Assembly: GCA_963920765.1 (NCBI GenBank)
Contig: OY987245.1
Location: 23,576,727 to 23,640,726, forward strand
Reading direction: 5' to 3'
Length of the DNA: 64,000 nt
Origin: Ulota crispa
Taxonomy: Eukaryota > Streptophyta > Bryopsida > Orthotrichales > Orthotrichaceae
Of the stretch, positions 1 through 12,584 are shown one piece after another. Both the position numbers and the translations under genes were made by a program. Each line of letters starts with the position of its first letter. Position 1 is the first letter of the stretch. Below the pieces are notes generated by a model that was not told the origin of the DNA, ran no database searches, and saw only the letters and a list, made by a program, of their open reading frames with translations.

Positions 1-2145
1 TTGCCACCGTCTGGTGGTGGCACTCGCGGAGACCTTCCTCCTCTTTGTCAGGGTAACAAGAGCGCCGCTGGGCCTTTTGTTCTCCGCTACAAAGTCTTCA
101 GCATCAAAAGTCTCCAGGTTCAAGTCCACAATGTCAAAGGACCCCTCTGATGACAGAACTGTGTCTTCAAAATTGAGGCTCAGGCGGGTTGAAGGTTGCA
201 AGCTCAACTCTAGAGCTTGAGTCTCCGAAACATGGTCAGCCTGAGGAGCAAGTGGAAGGTATTTCCCTATGCCATTTGTGTTATGGCTTAAACAAAATGC
301 ACGGACTCAAAATTTGGGGGGTAATTTCAACTTCAGCGCCATCGAGACCCTAGTTCTGCACCCGCAAAAATTGCACAAATCCCAGAGAAAACCACACAAG
401 AAGGGCACCAAAAAGACAACCTCCACTCTACAAAAGAGAGGAAGCGACACTATAAGCAATTGATACTAGACAAAACCCGCACCCAAGATTCAGGAAAACG
501 CTTGGAAAAAAAATTGCGCAATAAGGCCAGGAAGAAAGAGGTATGACAAAGTGATTGAATCATGCAAAAACCAATATGAGGGACAAACTATGAAACCTTG
601 AATGTTGCTAGAGGAGGCCCTCAATGAATCAATAGGACCACAACAACAAGGCAAAGGAAAAGAAAGAATCTGCAATTCTGCTTACACAAAGCCTCTAACC
701 CAATCAAAGCACAAAGAAGACACCCAATTCAAGAGAGCAATGCAAGAAGGCAGCAAGATCAACAGTATTGAAAGAGCAAAGATCGTGTTGAGCAAATGAA
801 TTGCAGGTTTAGGCAGACACATCTGGTTGACTTTATTAGAGACAATGCAACCTTTGACGCTGCTTACGGCCTTACGCCACACCGGCACATCGCCTCTTCC
901 GTTTACGCCACCCAGGATCAGAGTATTAGACCCACCGCAGATCCATCACCTAGACGGAGTGAATGCAAGAGGGGAAATTGGCGCCTCCGGAATTTCACAG
1001 CACCCAAGAAACAGACCAGTGAGGAAATCTCAAATGTCGTAAGATGCACCATTCAACAACTTCAACGTCCAACACCCTAAACCCCACTACCTCAACCAGC
1101 AGAATACTCTAAATCTGCCGCCTTCTAGAGATTGTAGTGCAGTGATTGCAGTCATTGCACTCACAGGATACTGCAGAAGAAGAACTCAATGTTGGCACTC
1201 AACATTTACGAGCCCAAGGATTTAGGCACCAACAAGGCAGCAATGACTGAGCGCCTGAGCGCATTGAAGATGGAGAATCGCTGGATAATTGCAGGTACGT
1301 GACTAAGCCCTCGCCCCTTGGCTAATTGGCTCTACTTCTTCCAAATTCCACGTCAACTTACGCCTACATCTTGCAAGCTTTGAGAAATCTTGAACTCACC
1401 CTCTCCAATAGAAAATACTCGCCTTGTCAGGCGGTACTGGCTAAACCTCTGGCTTGCATAGAGAAGGCACACAATTCCATAACCTCCATCAGTAGCGCAT
1501 TATTGCGAAAGTTGCAGAGCTATGAGTGAAACCCTAATGAGGCAGAGGCCTTGATACCTGCTACTTGTGCGTGCAGGGCTTAGGGTACGTCACAAGATAA
1601 ATGGCCAAGATGCAGCCGCATCGGCGAAGCACGGACGGCCACAATCGCAAATTGCAACAACGCGACTTTGGCAAGGAGCGGATGGACACGACATCTTCCG
1701 CATTGTCATATTAGCTGATGCGACAGCCGCTCACCCACATATGATTTCTGGCTCAAATCTTGAGATTTTGTAAGATTTTTCCAATGTCTCTTTTGTATAC
1801 ATGTTTATTATGTAGAAATTGGCCGATTCTTAGCCAGTTTAGGGATCACTGCTAACCATATCCAAGGCAACCAAAATAAATTAGCTTTTTTGGTATTACA
1901 ACAATTTGTATTTTCATTTCTAAGTTAGGAGAAAGTAATCTATTTAAAAGGCGCCTTATATTAGGAATTGGGACTGTTTTAGAGTTTAGTAAGTCTCAAT
2001 CCTTGCCTCTCATTGGATTAACCTCTAAAGGATGTTGTTGTTTTGTATAAGGACGCCCGTGTTGTATACGGATGGGGTATTTGGATAGCACGTGGATCCC
2101 ATTGGAGTTGTAAAATTCAAGCCAAGTCAAAAACATAATATTAGG
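1..2145. other. Unrecognised, less AT-rich stretch
   Basis: This 2.1 kb segment has more balanced base composition than the DNA to its right, and it holds several short open frames (for example 796-1080 plus, 94 codons). None resembles a family I know, and no splice-linked chain of exons could be built. No paired long terminal repeats and no polymerase motif were seen. It may be the decayed edge of a gene or mobile element lying mainly outside the window. Confidence 0.3.
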
Positions 2146-2466
2146 GGGCTTCAAACTTAAACTTTTTCAGGTGACTCACGTCGTGATTCACCTCTGTGAA
2201 TTCACTAGTGAATCAAGACATGACTCACCTCTAGACTTCACTCCTAATGTGATTCACGTGAGGAGTGATCTTCAGAAACTCACTTTCGTGGCTTCACGGG
2301 GCTCATGCACCTGCTTCTTCAAACTCCAAACCTTCTTTTGCAGAAAGTTCCGCAAACTCATAGATGTCTCAGACTTTCCGCGTATGAGGGAACAAAAACA
2401 ATTCACTGGTGAGCGGAGATCCTGTGAGGTGAGAAGTTCAAAGGCCAAATTTTATGTTTGAAGCCC
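2146..2466. mobile_element. MITE with GGGCTTCAAAC ends
   Basis: The segment begins GGGCTTCAAACTTAAA and ends with the near-perfect inverse, TTTATGTTTGAAGCCC. The interior near 2170-2240 is rich in short inverted repeats of GTGATTCAC and GTGAATTCAC. At about 320 bp with no coding capacity it is a non-autonomous terminal-inverted-repeat element. No second copy was recognised in the window, so the superfamily is not assigned. Confidence 0.55.
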
Positions 2467-5453
2467 GTATTGGTCAACTAGGATTTTTTGGGGAATTTTT
2501 GACATTTGTTGTAAAGTTTTTTTTTCAAGTACTAAATGATTCTCCTACAAATACATACAACACTTTTGGTAGGCAACATCCTTTAGGAGTTGTACAAAAC
2601 TAATTCCAGGGCCTTCACATATGGGGTCAACAATAACATTTTGAAAATTATTCTAATGTTCCAAAGATGACCTCAAGGCCAAAGGTTGGTTCCACCAAAA
2701 CTAGAAGGGCAATTTGTAGATTTACAATGATTTATATGAAAATTGTGTTTTTTGGAATGAGATCTCAATGGTTTGTCTTGGGCACTTCTTTAGTTCCTTC
2801 TCTTTAGAAACTTTCAAGCTTTGTACTTATGACCTCATGGCTTTTAGACACAAGGAAAATGACCACAGTAACTTATACTCTCATTATTAAAAGTACTTGA
2901 GATTGATTTTGAGTCATGTGTGTTGAAATTTTGGTACAAATGAATAAAATATTCAATGAAACTTGTGATAGGCCCAAATTTGTAAAATATTTTAAACTAG
3001 CTTTTCATCAAGTAAACAAGATACCATGAACAAAGATACAAATTTAGTCACAATATTTGAGTCAAACAACAAAATTTGATTTTCATAATATAAAATAAAA
3101 ATTACAAAATTTGGGCCTATCACAAGTTTCATTGAATCTTTCATTCATCAAATTTTTGTTACTTTAGGGGGTGTTTTTTTAGCATGGAAGATGTGCATAT
3201 GGATGTTTCCTTTGTACCCATGAAACCAAATCTCAAAAATTCATCACCAATCTTTTTTTAATAAAATATCATGTAAAACAAAAAAAAACTCACTTTAAAA
3301 ATTCACCACAAATAAAATTTTGCTTTTTTGAAACTGATATTTGGTATGCTTAATTGGGATTGCATAAAGATGCAACAGTAATTTTGCTTACCAAAATGAA
3401 CTAACTATTCTTCACGTTTTACAAAAAAAAATGAATTGCTCAAAGAGGTTGTTCATATGATTATTGGACCTGATTGTACAATGACTCAATTACAGTCATT
3501 TAACCCTTCAGCGCCCTAGGACCTCAAAATGGGACGCTCATATATGAAAAAGTTTTTGTTTGACTTGTTATAATCTTCCTATTGGTATGGTCAAACCATT
3601 TGTCCTTTTCCTTATACTTTAGAGCTTGTCTCACTTACCATTCAATACGGTTAGATTTTGTGAATCTTGTTTGTGATGACAATTTGGTTGAATTGAATGT
3701 GAGTGAGTTTAGATTTTGATGAATATGGATTGGATGCTCAGAGATTAAGACATTTATAGTTGTTGTGAACCAGTCATATAAGACACATTTTTCTTGTACT
3801 GAGCAAGAAAGCATTCATTCTTGTCCATGTGGCTCTACATCCAATTAGAAGATGTTGCGAAGGTGGTAAATGAACATTCTTAAGTGCAAAAGGACTACTT
3901 TTTAATAAAATCTTGATAATTTCTAATACATACATGTTACATCTTATGTATGGTATAAATTTGGATAGGTATCACGTGTTTATTTTTTGGTAAAATGTTT
4001 ACCGAATGTAGATCATAATTTAGTATGAACCCACAAACATTATTTGTTTTTAGCTATTGTGGTATATCAGATTGATAAATACATAGTCTTAACTTATCAC
4101 ATCAAACTCAACTACCATAAAATTATGCCATTGGTGGTTTTTTGATGTTTGAGTGTTTGTAGATTGACTTGGATTTTTTTTAAGGATTTTCGTTTCCATA
4201 TATGACCGTAGAGATAAATTGAAGAATAATCAAATGCAAATTTCAGTTTTTTTGTGTGGAGAAGTCACATATTATAAGAAGTCTAGCTTTTGTCCTAAGC
4301 CTTTGAATGCCAAACTTATTTCTGGCACATCTCTTCATACAAATATGATTTTTTTATGAATCTTATCACACAATCATAAAATAAATTAGATTTCCAAAAA
4401 CTCAAACGTTATTTTTGAACAAAACATCATCACAAGGCACTTTATACCTCTCAAAATATTGACTTTGAAGCGCCTACTTAGGGGTTGAAACCTAAGCTAA
4501 ATTTATTCTATTGCCTGCAAATAAATTTCTTTGAACCACGCAAAAAATCCTAAAAATAACTCCCTAACAAATGAAAACTTCAATCTAATCTTTCACCATA
4601 ATTTCATAGTTTGTTAATTGCATATGCCGCATTAGACAATGCTACTGTCTTTCACTACAAATTGAGGATTTGCCTCCCTTAACCCCATAACGACATTGAG
4701 GACAGAATGTGTCCTTAACCAATATTTGAAGTTAAATAAAACCTAACCAATGTACTATTTTTAATAGTTTATTTTTTTGAAAATTTCTTTTTGAAGTTTA
4801 GTTTTAGTTTCAAAAATCTAATTTTGCATATGATTGATTATGATTTTTCTATTCAAGATTTTGTTCACAGATAGTCATTGCAATCTTGACTTTATGTAAT
4901 GTTGAGGGCTCTTGGGAATGAGCCTCAAATACACTAGATCTTTGAGAAAAAATCACATTAGAAATTCATTTAGAAAAATAGTAGAGTAGATTTTGAGAAG
5001 TCATAAATCGATTGGGGTTGTGCATGTTAGGCCCTTTAACCTCATATTTTTTTGGTGACCAAGTTTTTAAATTTGACATGTCAAAAGGAGATTGAAAGAC
5101 TTCAAATCACTTTCATAGTTTTTACACCCTCATGATCAAACATTATCATCTTTCAATCCATAAGAGACATTATTGTGTTTCCTTTTCTAATGTGATCTCA
5201 AACATGTCTAGTTTGATTTTACACGGTTACAATTTTAAAAAAACTGATACAACTTATCAAAATGTTAGCTTTTTTTCTTCAAATTGGAGCAAATTCCTAC
5301 AAGCTCGGGAACTTCTAGGGTTGTTTTGAGGTTAAAGAGTTCTTAGTTTGGTCAGGATGAACTTTGAGATGAAGGTACAATAACAATAGAGTGGAGGTGG
5401 GTCCAAGTATAATAGGAGAAAATTGTCCCTAAAGCAAATAAAAATCATAATAT
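2467..5453. other. Gene-free AT-rich spacer with decayed repeats
   Basis: No gene is visible. A TTAA-type end (TTAACCCTTCAGCGCCCTAGG) lies at about 3498, and a possible partner (AGCGCC...TTAGGGGTTGAA) lies near 4470-4490. About 4700-5330 is a strongly diverged relative of the roughly 650-bp TTAA element found at 15487-16139 and 58790-59440. Confidence 0.4.
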
Positions 5454-5695
5454 AACACCATATTAGGTAAATTGGGGAAAACAATACATTACAAAATTTT
5501 CACTATTTTTGCCATTATGTATATATTAGCATATCACAAAAAAACAAGCATGCACTTTCTTGTACAGTGATTGCCTCCAAGAACTTTGACAATTATATTT
5601 TTGATCAATAGCTATGCCTGCATTTAATGATGTAGGATTAAGGTGAAGTACAAAATGAGTCCGTCTGATTTTCCCAATTTACCTAATATGGTGTT
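5454..5695. mobile_element. M1-family MITE
   Basis: It starts AACACCATATTAGGTAAATT and ends with the exact inverse, AATTTACCTAATATGGTGTT, about 240 bp in all. The subterminal text (AAGGTGAAGTACAAAATG) recurs in the other M1 copies. It has no coding capacity. Confidence 0.75.
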
Positions 5696-5792
5696 GACAT
5701 GGTCTTAGCACACAACATGTCCTCTTGATTGACACTCAGAGGAAACTTGCAAAGCTTGAAGAGTTGGTCATTGTCAATCTCCCAAGTGTGAG

Positions 5793-6421
5793 GGTGGCTT
5801 CACACCATGGTCGAAGGTCAAGAGGCCGTTGGTTTGCGCCAATCAGATTGCAAGAAACCGAGAGTCCGGCCACTCAACTCTTCACACTAGGGGCCAAACT
5901 CCAAAAGCCATCATCCTCCAAATGTCTACATGGCAACACTTGATCATCCAAGGTTGATGGCCTCTCGGCAATAGTTTGGGTCAAGCAAAAATGGAGACCC
6001 AAACTATGGTTGAGAGGCCGTCACATTGTTCTCATAAAATAATCAAAAGCTTACAAGATCTTGGCCATTGGATTTGGAAGATCTAATAAATGCTATAGCT
6101 TTGGACTTTGGGCTTGGCTATAGGAGGCTTCACACTACGGCCATTCAAATTGAGAGGCCATGAAATTTATGACTTTGGACTTTGGGCTTGGCCTTTGAAG
6201 GCTTCACACTATGGCCATTCAAGTTGAAAGTCTGTGGAAGCTCATTGCCAAGAGTTTGGCCTTTGGACTTGGCCTTTGGAGGCTTCACACTAAGGGCGGC
6301 CAAAGGTGTCAAAAATAATACTTTATTACCTATTTTCAGCCCATTTTGTTGACCTCTCACCAAATTTTGGCCACTCAATCCCATTGCCTCTCAACTTGGC
6401 CGGTCATAGTGTGAAGCCACC
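5793..6421. mobile_element. MITE with GGTGGCTTCACAC ends
   Basis: It is bounded by GGTGGCTTCACACCATGG and the inverse CATAGTGTGAAGCCACC. Inside, the motif GGCTTCACACTA(C/T)GGCCATTC recurs with inverted partners (about 6125-6300), giving a multi-hairpin 630-bp element. Open frames such as 6145-6384 minus consist of these repeats and are not genes. Confidence 0.55.
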
Positions 6422-6696
6422 ATGATTCTACAATAGTTCCTTTTGCTATTCTTCCATCTTCTTGTGATTATCCTCTAGAACTGCATGCTCCCATGTAAGA
6501 TTTAGGAATTTTTATTATTTTAGCTGCTAAACTCCAACATTTTCATTTTCAACTGATTTTTCATTGGATTGCACTTGATGTTTTTTGTATTTATACTCTA
6601 ATCTTCTAAAATTAAAATTTATAGTGAAATTTGACTTGGTTTTAGCTAATAGCCTCAAATTCAACCAGTATTTTTGCAATTTGAACCGGCTGACAA

Positions 6697-7096
6697 TAAG
6701 GTAGTTGCTCTAAAACCGTCACTCAAATTTAAAGAGCTCCATAGGTAGTCCAAGAATGGATATGAGGTGGTTCTTGAATGGACCCCCTTAGTCTTAAAAG
6801 AAAAGGTGATTTTTATTGCAAGAACCAATCATACTCCTCTATTCACTTGATCTCTTTACAAGTTGCAAGGGGACGCTTTATGGAAGACCTAGAATCACAA
6901 ACAGGAGCCTACTACAAAAAAAACTTTGAAAATTCATCAATAATTCAATAATGCTTCAAAAAGTATGAAAAAAATTGGGTTACATTTAGCATCCATTTCT
7001 CTTTGATGGAAGATTAGACAAAAAATCTTCACGTCTTGAAAAGCCTATGAAAATCCAGAACGGCCCTTAAAGTGACGGTTTAGAGCGACTACCTTA
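6697..7096. mobile_element. M5-family MITE (TA-flanked)
   Basis: It starts TAAGGTAGTTGCTCTAAAAC, then CCGTCACT, and ends AAGTGACGGTTTAGAGCGAC then TACCTTA. It shares the outermost TAAGGTA with families M3 and M4, but the interior differs. Confidence 0.65.
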
Positions 7097-7827
7097 CATC
7101 AAATGCTGATTCTCCTTGGATGTTGCTCCTACATTTTTTAGAATTCCGCATTTAATTGCGCATTGAGGCCGCAATCTCCTCAAGGAGACCAATACAAGAA
7201 TTACACATGTAAGATAAGTATATTCAACTCCAACCATCACAAAAAATGAGCTATCTATGACGTATTTAGATTTGAGTTCTAAAATGACTGACTTGTGTGC
7301 ATAATGATGCCATTAGGTACATGGTCTGAATTGGGTGTACCTACCTCTTGCCATTTCCAAGACGATTAGCTGTTCCTCAATTGACAACGCCCTCACTAAT
7401 CATTTGCATCAACCACAAAACCCACACTGGTGTATATTTCAAATCTTTTTTAAGATAATATAAAAAGTAAAAACAAAATACAGTACTGGACACCTGTACT
7501 TTGATAATAAAAGGAAAGGAAACGATGATGCAGTAGGTCTGGTCATTTCATTGGTGACAGAACTTGCACTTTAATTACAAAAGGTAAAATAAAAAGGTAC
7601 TGTAATTATGGAGGATTTGGAGGTTGGGTGGAATTGGATGTTTTATATGTTTGATATACAACCAATGCTCTTCTATAATTGCACACGTATTGGGATATTA
7701 CAGTACGTGCGCTATATGATTGTTGGCGTTTTCAATAGGAATTTTTAACTTATGTGGGAAAATAATTCAAATTCACGTGTAGAATCTGTGGCTTGTGCAA
7801 CAGAGCTTTTCATGTAACTTATTAGTA

Positions 7828-8205
7828 TAAGGTAGGAGCACCCATAAGCGTGGAAATAAGGGTTTTGGAGTAGGTAAAACAATCGACTAACTTTGAAAAA
7901 AATACTGTAAGTTAGGAAATGGAAACCAAAAATATTGGTATCAATTTCAAGGTTCCAAATGTAAGCATTTGTTCACAAAGATTTTTCAAAGTCCAAAATC
8001 ACTAAAATTGTAGGAACCATGTGTAAGAGATGCTAGAAACAAGGCTTGTTGGTTCTTAAATAGTGAGATGGGTACTCAAAATTGTCATGGAGTCACCCAC
8101 AACCATCACTTTGTCACCCATAAATATCACTTAAGTACCCCTAACCATCTTGACTTTGTCAGTGACGTCCATGGGGACGTCACGCCCATGGGTGCGGCTA
8201 CCTTA
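7828..8205. mobile_element. M4-family MITE (TA-flanked), copy 1
   Basis: The left end is TAAGGTAGGAGCACCCATAA. The right end is CCCATGGGTGCGGCTACCTTA. The subterminal TGACGTCC...GGGGACGTCA part is conserved in the other copies, and the flanking dinucleotide is TA on both sides. Confidence 0.65.
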
Positions 8206-8268
8206 CATAAATATCCTACTAAAGAGATTCCCATAATGGGCTAGATTAGGGTGTTAAAAATGGGATGA

Positions 8269-8597
8269 TAAGGTACAAGGCTTGAACTCCATTAGGGCAC
8301 TAAAACTGCTCACCTCCCCAAATGAACTCCGACTGTACATGTCCTTATTCAGAGCCTTTCATAAACGTACAATGGACGTACATTTGAGGAGGTGGGTGGT
8401 TTTAGAGCCCTTTGACTTTCCACTTCAAAATTTCATAACTAATTCCACAAAGTTCGAAAAAATATAAAACAACTTGGGTTATATGCCAATTCTTCTTGTC
8501 TTTCATGAAAAATTTATTAAAAAATATTTGAAGAAGTTTCACCTCCCAAAATTTAGTTTCAACCCTTAGATGGTCGGTTTATGAGCTTCTTACCTTA
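8269..8597. mobile_element. M3-family MITE (TA-flanked), copy 1
   Basis: It has ends TAAGGTACAAGGCTTGAACT and GGTTTATGAGCTTCTTACCTTA. The interior (CTCACCTCCCCAAATGAACTC, then CACTTCAAAATTTCATAACT) is nearly the same in four more copies in the window. Confidence 0.7.
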
Positions 8598-9271
8598 ACA
8601 AGATATTTCAGGAAAAGAGTAGTTGGATATGTAGCCTCATATTTTGAATTGCACTCAGTAAGATTAGCAATTTAGAATTGAAAAAGTCATTTTTATGCCA
8701 TTTATTTTAATGTCATTTTGGACTCCTTTATGGGACATAAAGAGCTTTTATTACTTGTACAACAATGTCCAATGTTTTATGAATTTATTGCATTGCAAAA
8801 AGAAGAACTTCTTGCTAGATTCTAGTACTAATTAGAGAGCTTGAACTTTCTATGTTGATATTTGTATCTAAATTAAGCTTTACATGGCAAAAAAAAATGA
8901 AATATATTGTGAACCACTTCCAAGTTAATCAAACTCTACCAAGAAATTTTGAAGAAAATCAAAGCCCTATAATCTATAGATAAATTACATTTCATTTTAA
9001 TACTTTAACCCTTCAACAGTTTGCAAGCCATATTGGGTCATCTACACTTATACATACCTTAGGTACAAGAAGTTTTATTGGAAAATTTTAAAAAATCTTT
9101 GAAAGTAGACAATAGACCAATATTAGAATTTGACGTGCAAAAACAACCAATCCAATGCATTCATTCATATTGTTGGTAGTGTACTTGCTCTTTTAGAATT
9201 TGCTTGACCTGCTTTGAAGTTGTCCACCCTTTATAACTAATCTTTTTACCATTTGAAGTAGACTATGAGTG

Positions 9272-10074
9272 TTAACCCCTAGAGGACCGATTAAAAAATA
9301 AATCCGATTTCAGTCAGGCTGAATCTGAATTGTAGTTCAGATTCAAGTTGGTTTAGTGATTATTATTATGAAAAATTGTTGTATTAAGATGTAAATTTTA
9401 GAGATTATTTTGATTTAATACGTCCACTTACGGGAAAAATGTTTGGCTTTCGTCTCGGTAAGTTTATTATTCATCATTTTCCTAAAAGGATTGGGATTTT
9501 GGGCATGTACCTATGGTTAAACTACTTTGTGTGATTTTTTAAAACCTTTATGGAAGATGGAGAATTCAAAGGTATACGTGGGCATCTATTTTTTTCTTCA
9601 TTTTGACATTTATTGAAGAAGTTATGAGTGAATTTTCTGAAAAATAAGGGAAGGCAAGGAGCCCCCAAAAAAGTTGGATTTTTTAAAAATAAAAACCAGA
9701 AATCGATACTTTAAATTTAAATATTCATGGGAAGTTTTGAATCATTCAATTTTGATTAAGGAGATGAAAGTTATGAGAATATTTAGTTTGTGGGTAGGTA
9801 TGGGACTCCCAAACCTCCATTACTTTTGCCCCTTGTAAAATTTGGTGCTTTACTTTCTTGAGCTCTTTGTATATTTATTTTTTTGACTTATTTTTTCCAA
9901 GTTGTAGTAGATTTAGATTCCTTGGGTTTTACCATGTGGATCAAAGTAGTTCAAATTTCTGAATTTTACATAAATTGTTCAATTTTGCCTACTATATATG
10001 CAAATTTCATGACCTTACCGCATTGCAAGATTTTACAAGGTATGATTCACACCTCTAAATCCTTGAGGGGTTAA
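9272..10074. mobile_element. TTAA-flanked element
   Basis: It is bounded by TTAACCCCTAGAGGACC on the left and CCTTGAGGGGTTAA on the right, about 800 bp. The interior contains a block (about 9491-9830) that reappears at about 10652-11030, so at least two related elements lie here. No transposase frame was seen. Confidence 0.5.
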
Positions 10075-12257
10075 AGAATTATGGATTCTTGATTAATTTG
10101 TAACTTGTTTATCCCTCAAGCGCCTAAATCAAATCTAATCAATATCTAGGATTTTGCATGTTATCTATGCAAATTTGTCATTCATCTCAGTTTCATCAAA
10201 GTGGATACATAGAAAGGCTGACATTGTAGAGATCTAGTCATTACTTTTTGTGAGTGAGAAGGTTTTGGATTTGGATGAATCACCATCTTAAAACACTTTT
10301 TGTTCATCCAAAATATAGACTTTAGAGCCTTCCTCGGTTAAGAGCTCTTTTTTCTTTTTTCTTTTAAGGGATTTTCGTGATTTCTTTAATGGACTTAGGT
10401 TATAGCCACAATTAGATACTCACACCTTAAAAAATAATAAAATCGAACTCAATTGGTTCCAATCAATAATTTATCCATACGGATAAAAAAATTTCTTAAA
10501 CTGTTTCAAGTGATGGTGAAAGATTTAACTTTGGCGTAGAATCCATTGCATTTTCAAAGGCTAACAATTTGATTTCACTTGGATTCATACAAGGAGAGCT
10601 ATGCTGTCCACTTGCTAAACCCCAAAAGGACCATTGTCCTTTTTGGAGACATGTTGGATTTTGGGCATGTAACTTACCTATGTCTAAACTATTTTGTGTG
10701 ATTATTTGAAATTTTTAAAGAAAGTGGGGAATTTAGAGGTCTACGTGGGCATCTCATTTTTTCTTCATTCCAACATTTGGTGAAGAAGTTATGCATGGAT
10801 TTATGAAAATTTGGGGAGGACCGCCCATCAAGGCAGTCCAAAAACCTCTTAATTTTTTTATTTATTTTTTAAATGAAAATTTGAAATTAGTTCTTTAGGT
10901 TTTTTTTGTACATGGGAAGCTTTGAATCATTCACTTTCAATCAAGGAGATGAAAATTATGAGGAGTTTTTGTTTGCGGGCAATTATGGATTCTCTACTCT
11001 AAAATAAACTTTGAGGTCCTTTATTTTACTCAATTTTCAATATTTTGGAAAAAAATTAAACCAAAGGAAGTAGATTGTTTATCACAACATTATAACTATT
11101 GGGATTTGCATTTTTTCATTTCCATAATTAAATTCTTAACAATTTAGTATTTTGACTCATTATCTACTTCTTTTTACTTACTATTTTTTCCCATGTACTA
11201 TATAGTTCCAATTGATTTGAAAATTCTCCCACACATACCTAATTTGATCTCCTACATGGAAAAAATAAATTGCAACTTTGGGTAGAGCAATTTTTTTGTT
11301 ATAAGAGTGGTCAAAGGCTTTTGAATTTTTCTAGTAGCATAGATTTTTGTTTTTTTTTTTGTTTTTTTTTGTTTTCACTTTAGATGTAAATATCTCACTC
11401 GTCTGCTCCACTCATCTCTATTAAAAAGCAAAGGGGTGTTTGCCTGTCACCAGAAAATCAAAATTCTGTATAACATCATAATTTTAAATTTTTTAATCTT
11501 TTAGCATTGGTGTCAAGTATGAAGTGTTTCTTTGTCACTAAAAATTCAAAAGAGAGCAAGAGGAATGGGAAGGAAAAGGGAAGCCTTCTCTAAAAACATG
11601 AGCCCTCCACAAGGCCCCTAACCCCTTTTAAGGGGTCTAGTTAATTGTTTAATTTGTACTTTGGGATAACAAAAATTCCTTACACCCTACTATGCCTTTG
11701 AGTACAATCATGACTCATACTGGCATTTTCAACTTTCATTGGGTGTCACAATTACATGTACATATTATCATGGTCCTTTTCTCTATATTAAAATCTTCAG
11801 CCTAGTACTTGTGAGGGTAACATTTAGTTATGATTGTGTATAGTAGTAGGAGAATAATTAAAAAAATGTGACATAGTATTAGATTACCATTTTCTATTCA
11901 TAGTTTTTGCAATGTACAATGGGAAAGTCATATGAGATAGAGACACTTCACACAAATTCTCACATGCTTCTAATGTACCTGGTTTAAGTTCAATAAATGT
12001 TAAGAGTGTCAATTCTTAAGGCCCTTGAGAAGGGTTCAAAATTTTGCTAATGGTAAAAAGTCACCAAAAATTAAGAGTAACACAATGTGAAGTGCAGGCA
12101 AGGCATACTTGTAATACTAATATGGCTGTTAATAAAGTGTACTGAGATCATAAGGGATTGTTCATAGTATTCATAGTAAGTCCCAAGTTTCACCAAAAAT
12201 TGAAAATATGATTGGTTGAAAATCAAACAAGAAATCAGAACTAGGAACTTCTTACTA
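10075..12257. other. Gene-free spacer with a second diverged TTAA-type element
   Basis: About 10652-11030 repeats the block from the preceding element (GATTTTGGGCATGT, then ACGTGGGCATCT, then GAAGAAGTTATG). A possible left end is AACCCCAAAAGGACC near 10617. No clear right end was fixed and no gene is visible. Confidence 0.4.
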
Positions 12258-12584
12258 TAAGGTAAGAACACCCATAAGCGTTAGTTTAAGGGTTTTGAAC
12301 ATGATGACTATTAATGAATATCTAGAAAATTTAGAAAATTATAGGATCTTGTTAGCAACGGAAAAATAGTGAGTTTGCACTTTTGAATGTATTATTTGGA
12401 TATTGTGAGAATAAGTTGTAAATTTTTAAAAAGCAAACTGCCATTGTACCCATAACCAACACTTAGGTTTCATGTTCACATGTTATACATCCTTATAATT
12501 ACATCTATTTACTTCTACAGATTTTCCAGTATTTTAGAGGTGACGGTTATGGGGACACTAATGCTTATGGGTGTTCCTATCTTA
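12258..12584. mobile_element. M4-family MITE, copy 2
   Basis: It runs from TAAGGTAAGAACACCCATAA to GCTTATGGGTGTTCCTATCTTA. The interior matches copies at 29276 and 40423 (GGGTTTTGAACATGATGACT, then CTATTAAT). Confidence 0.7.
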
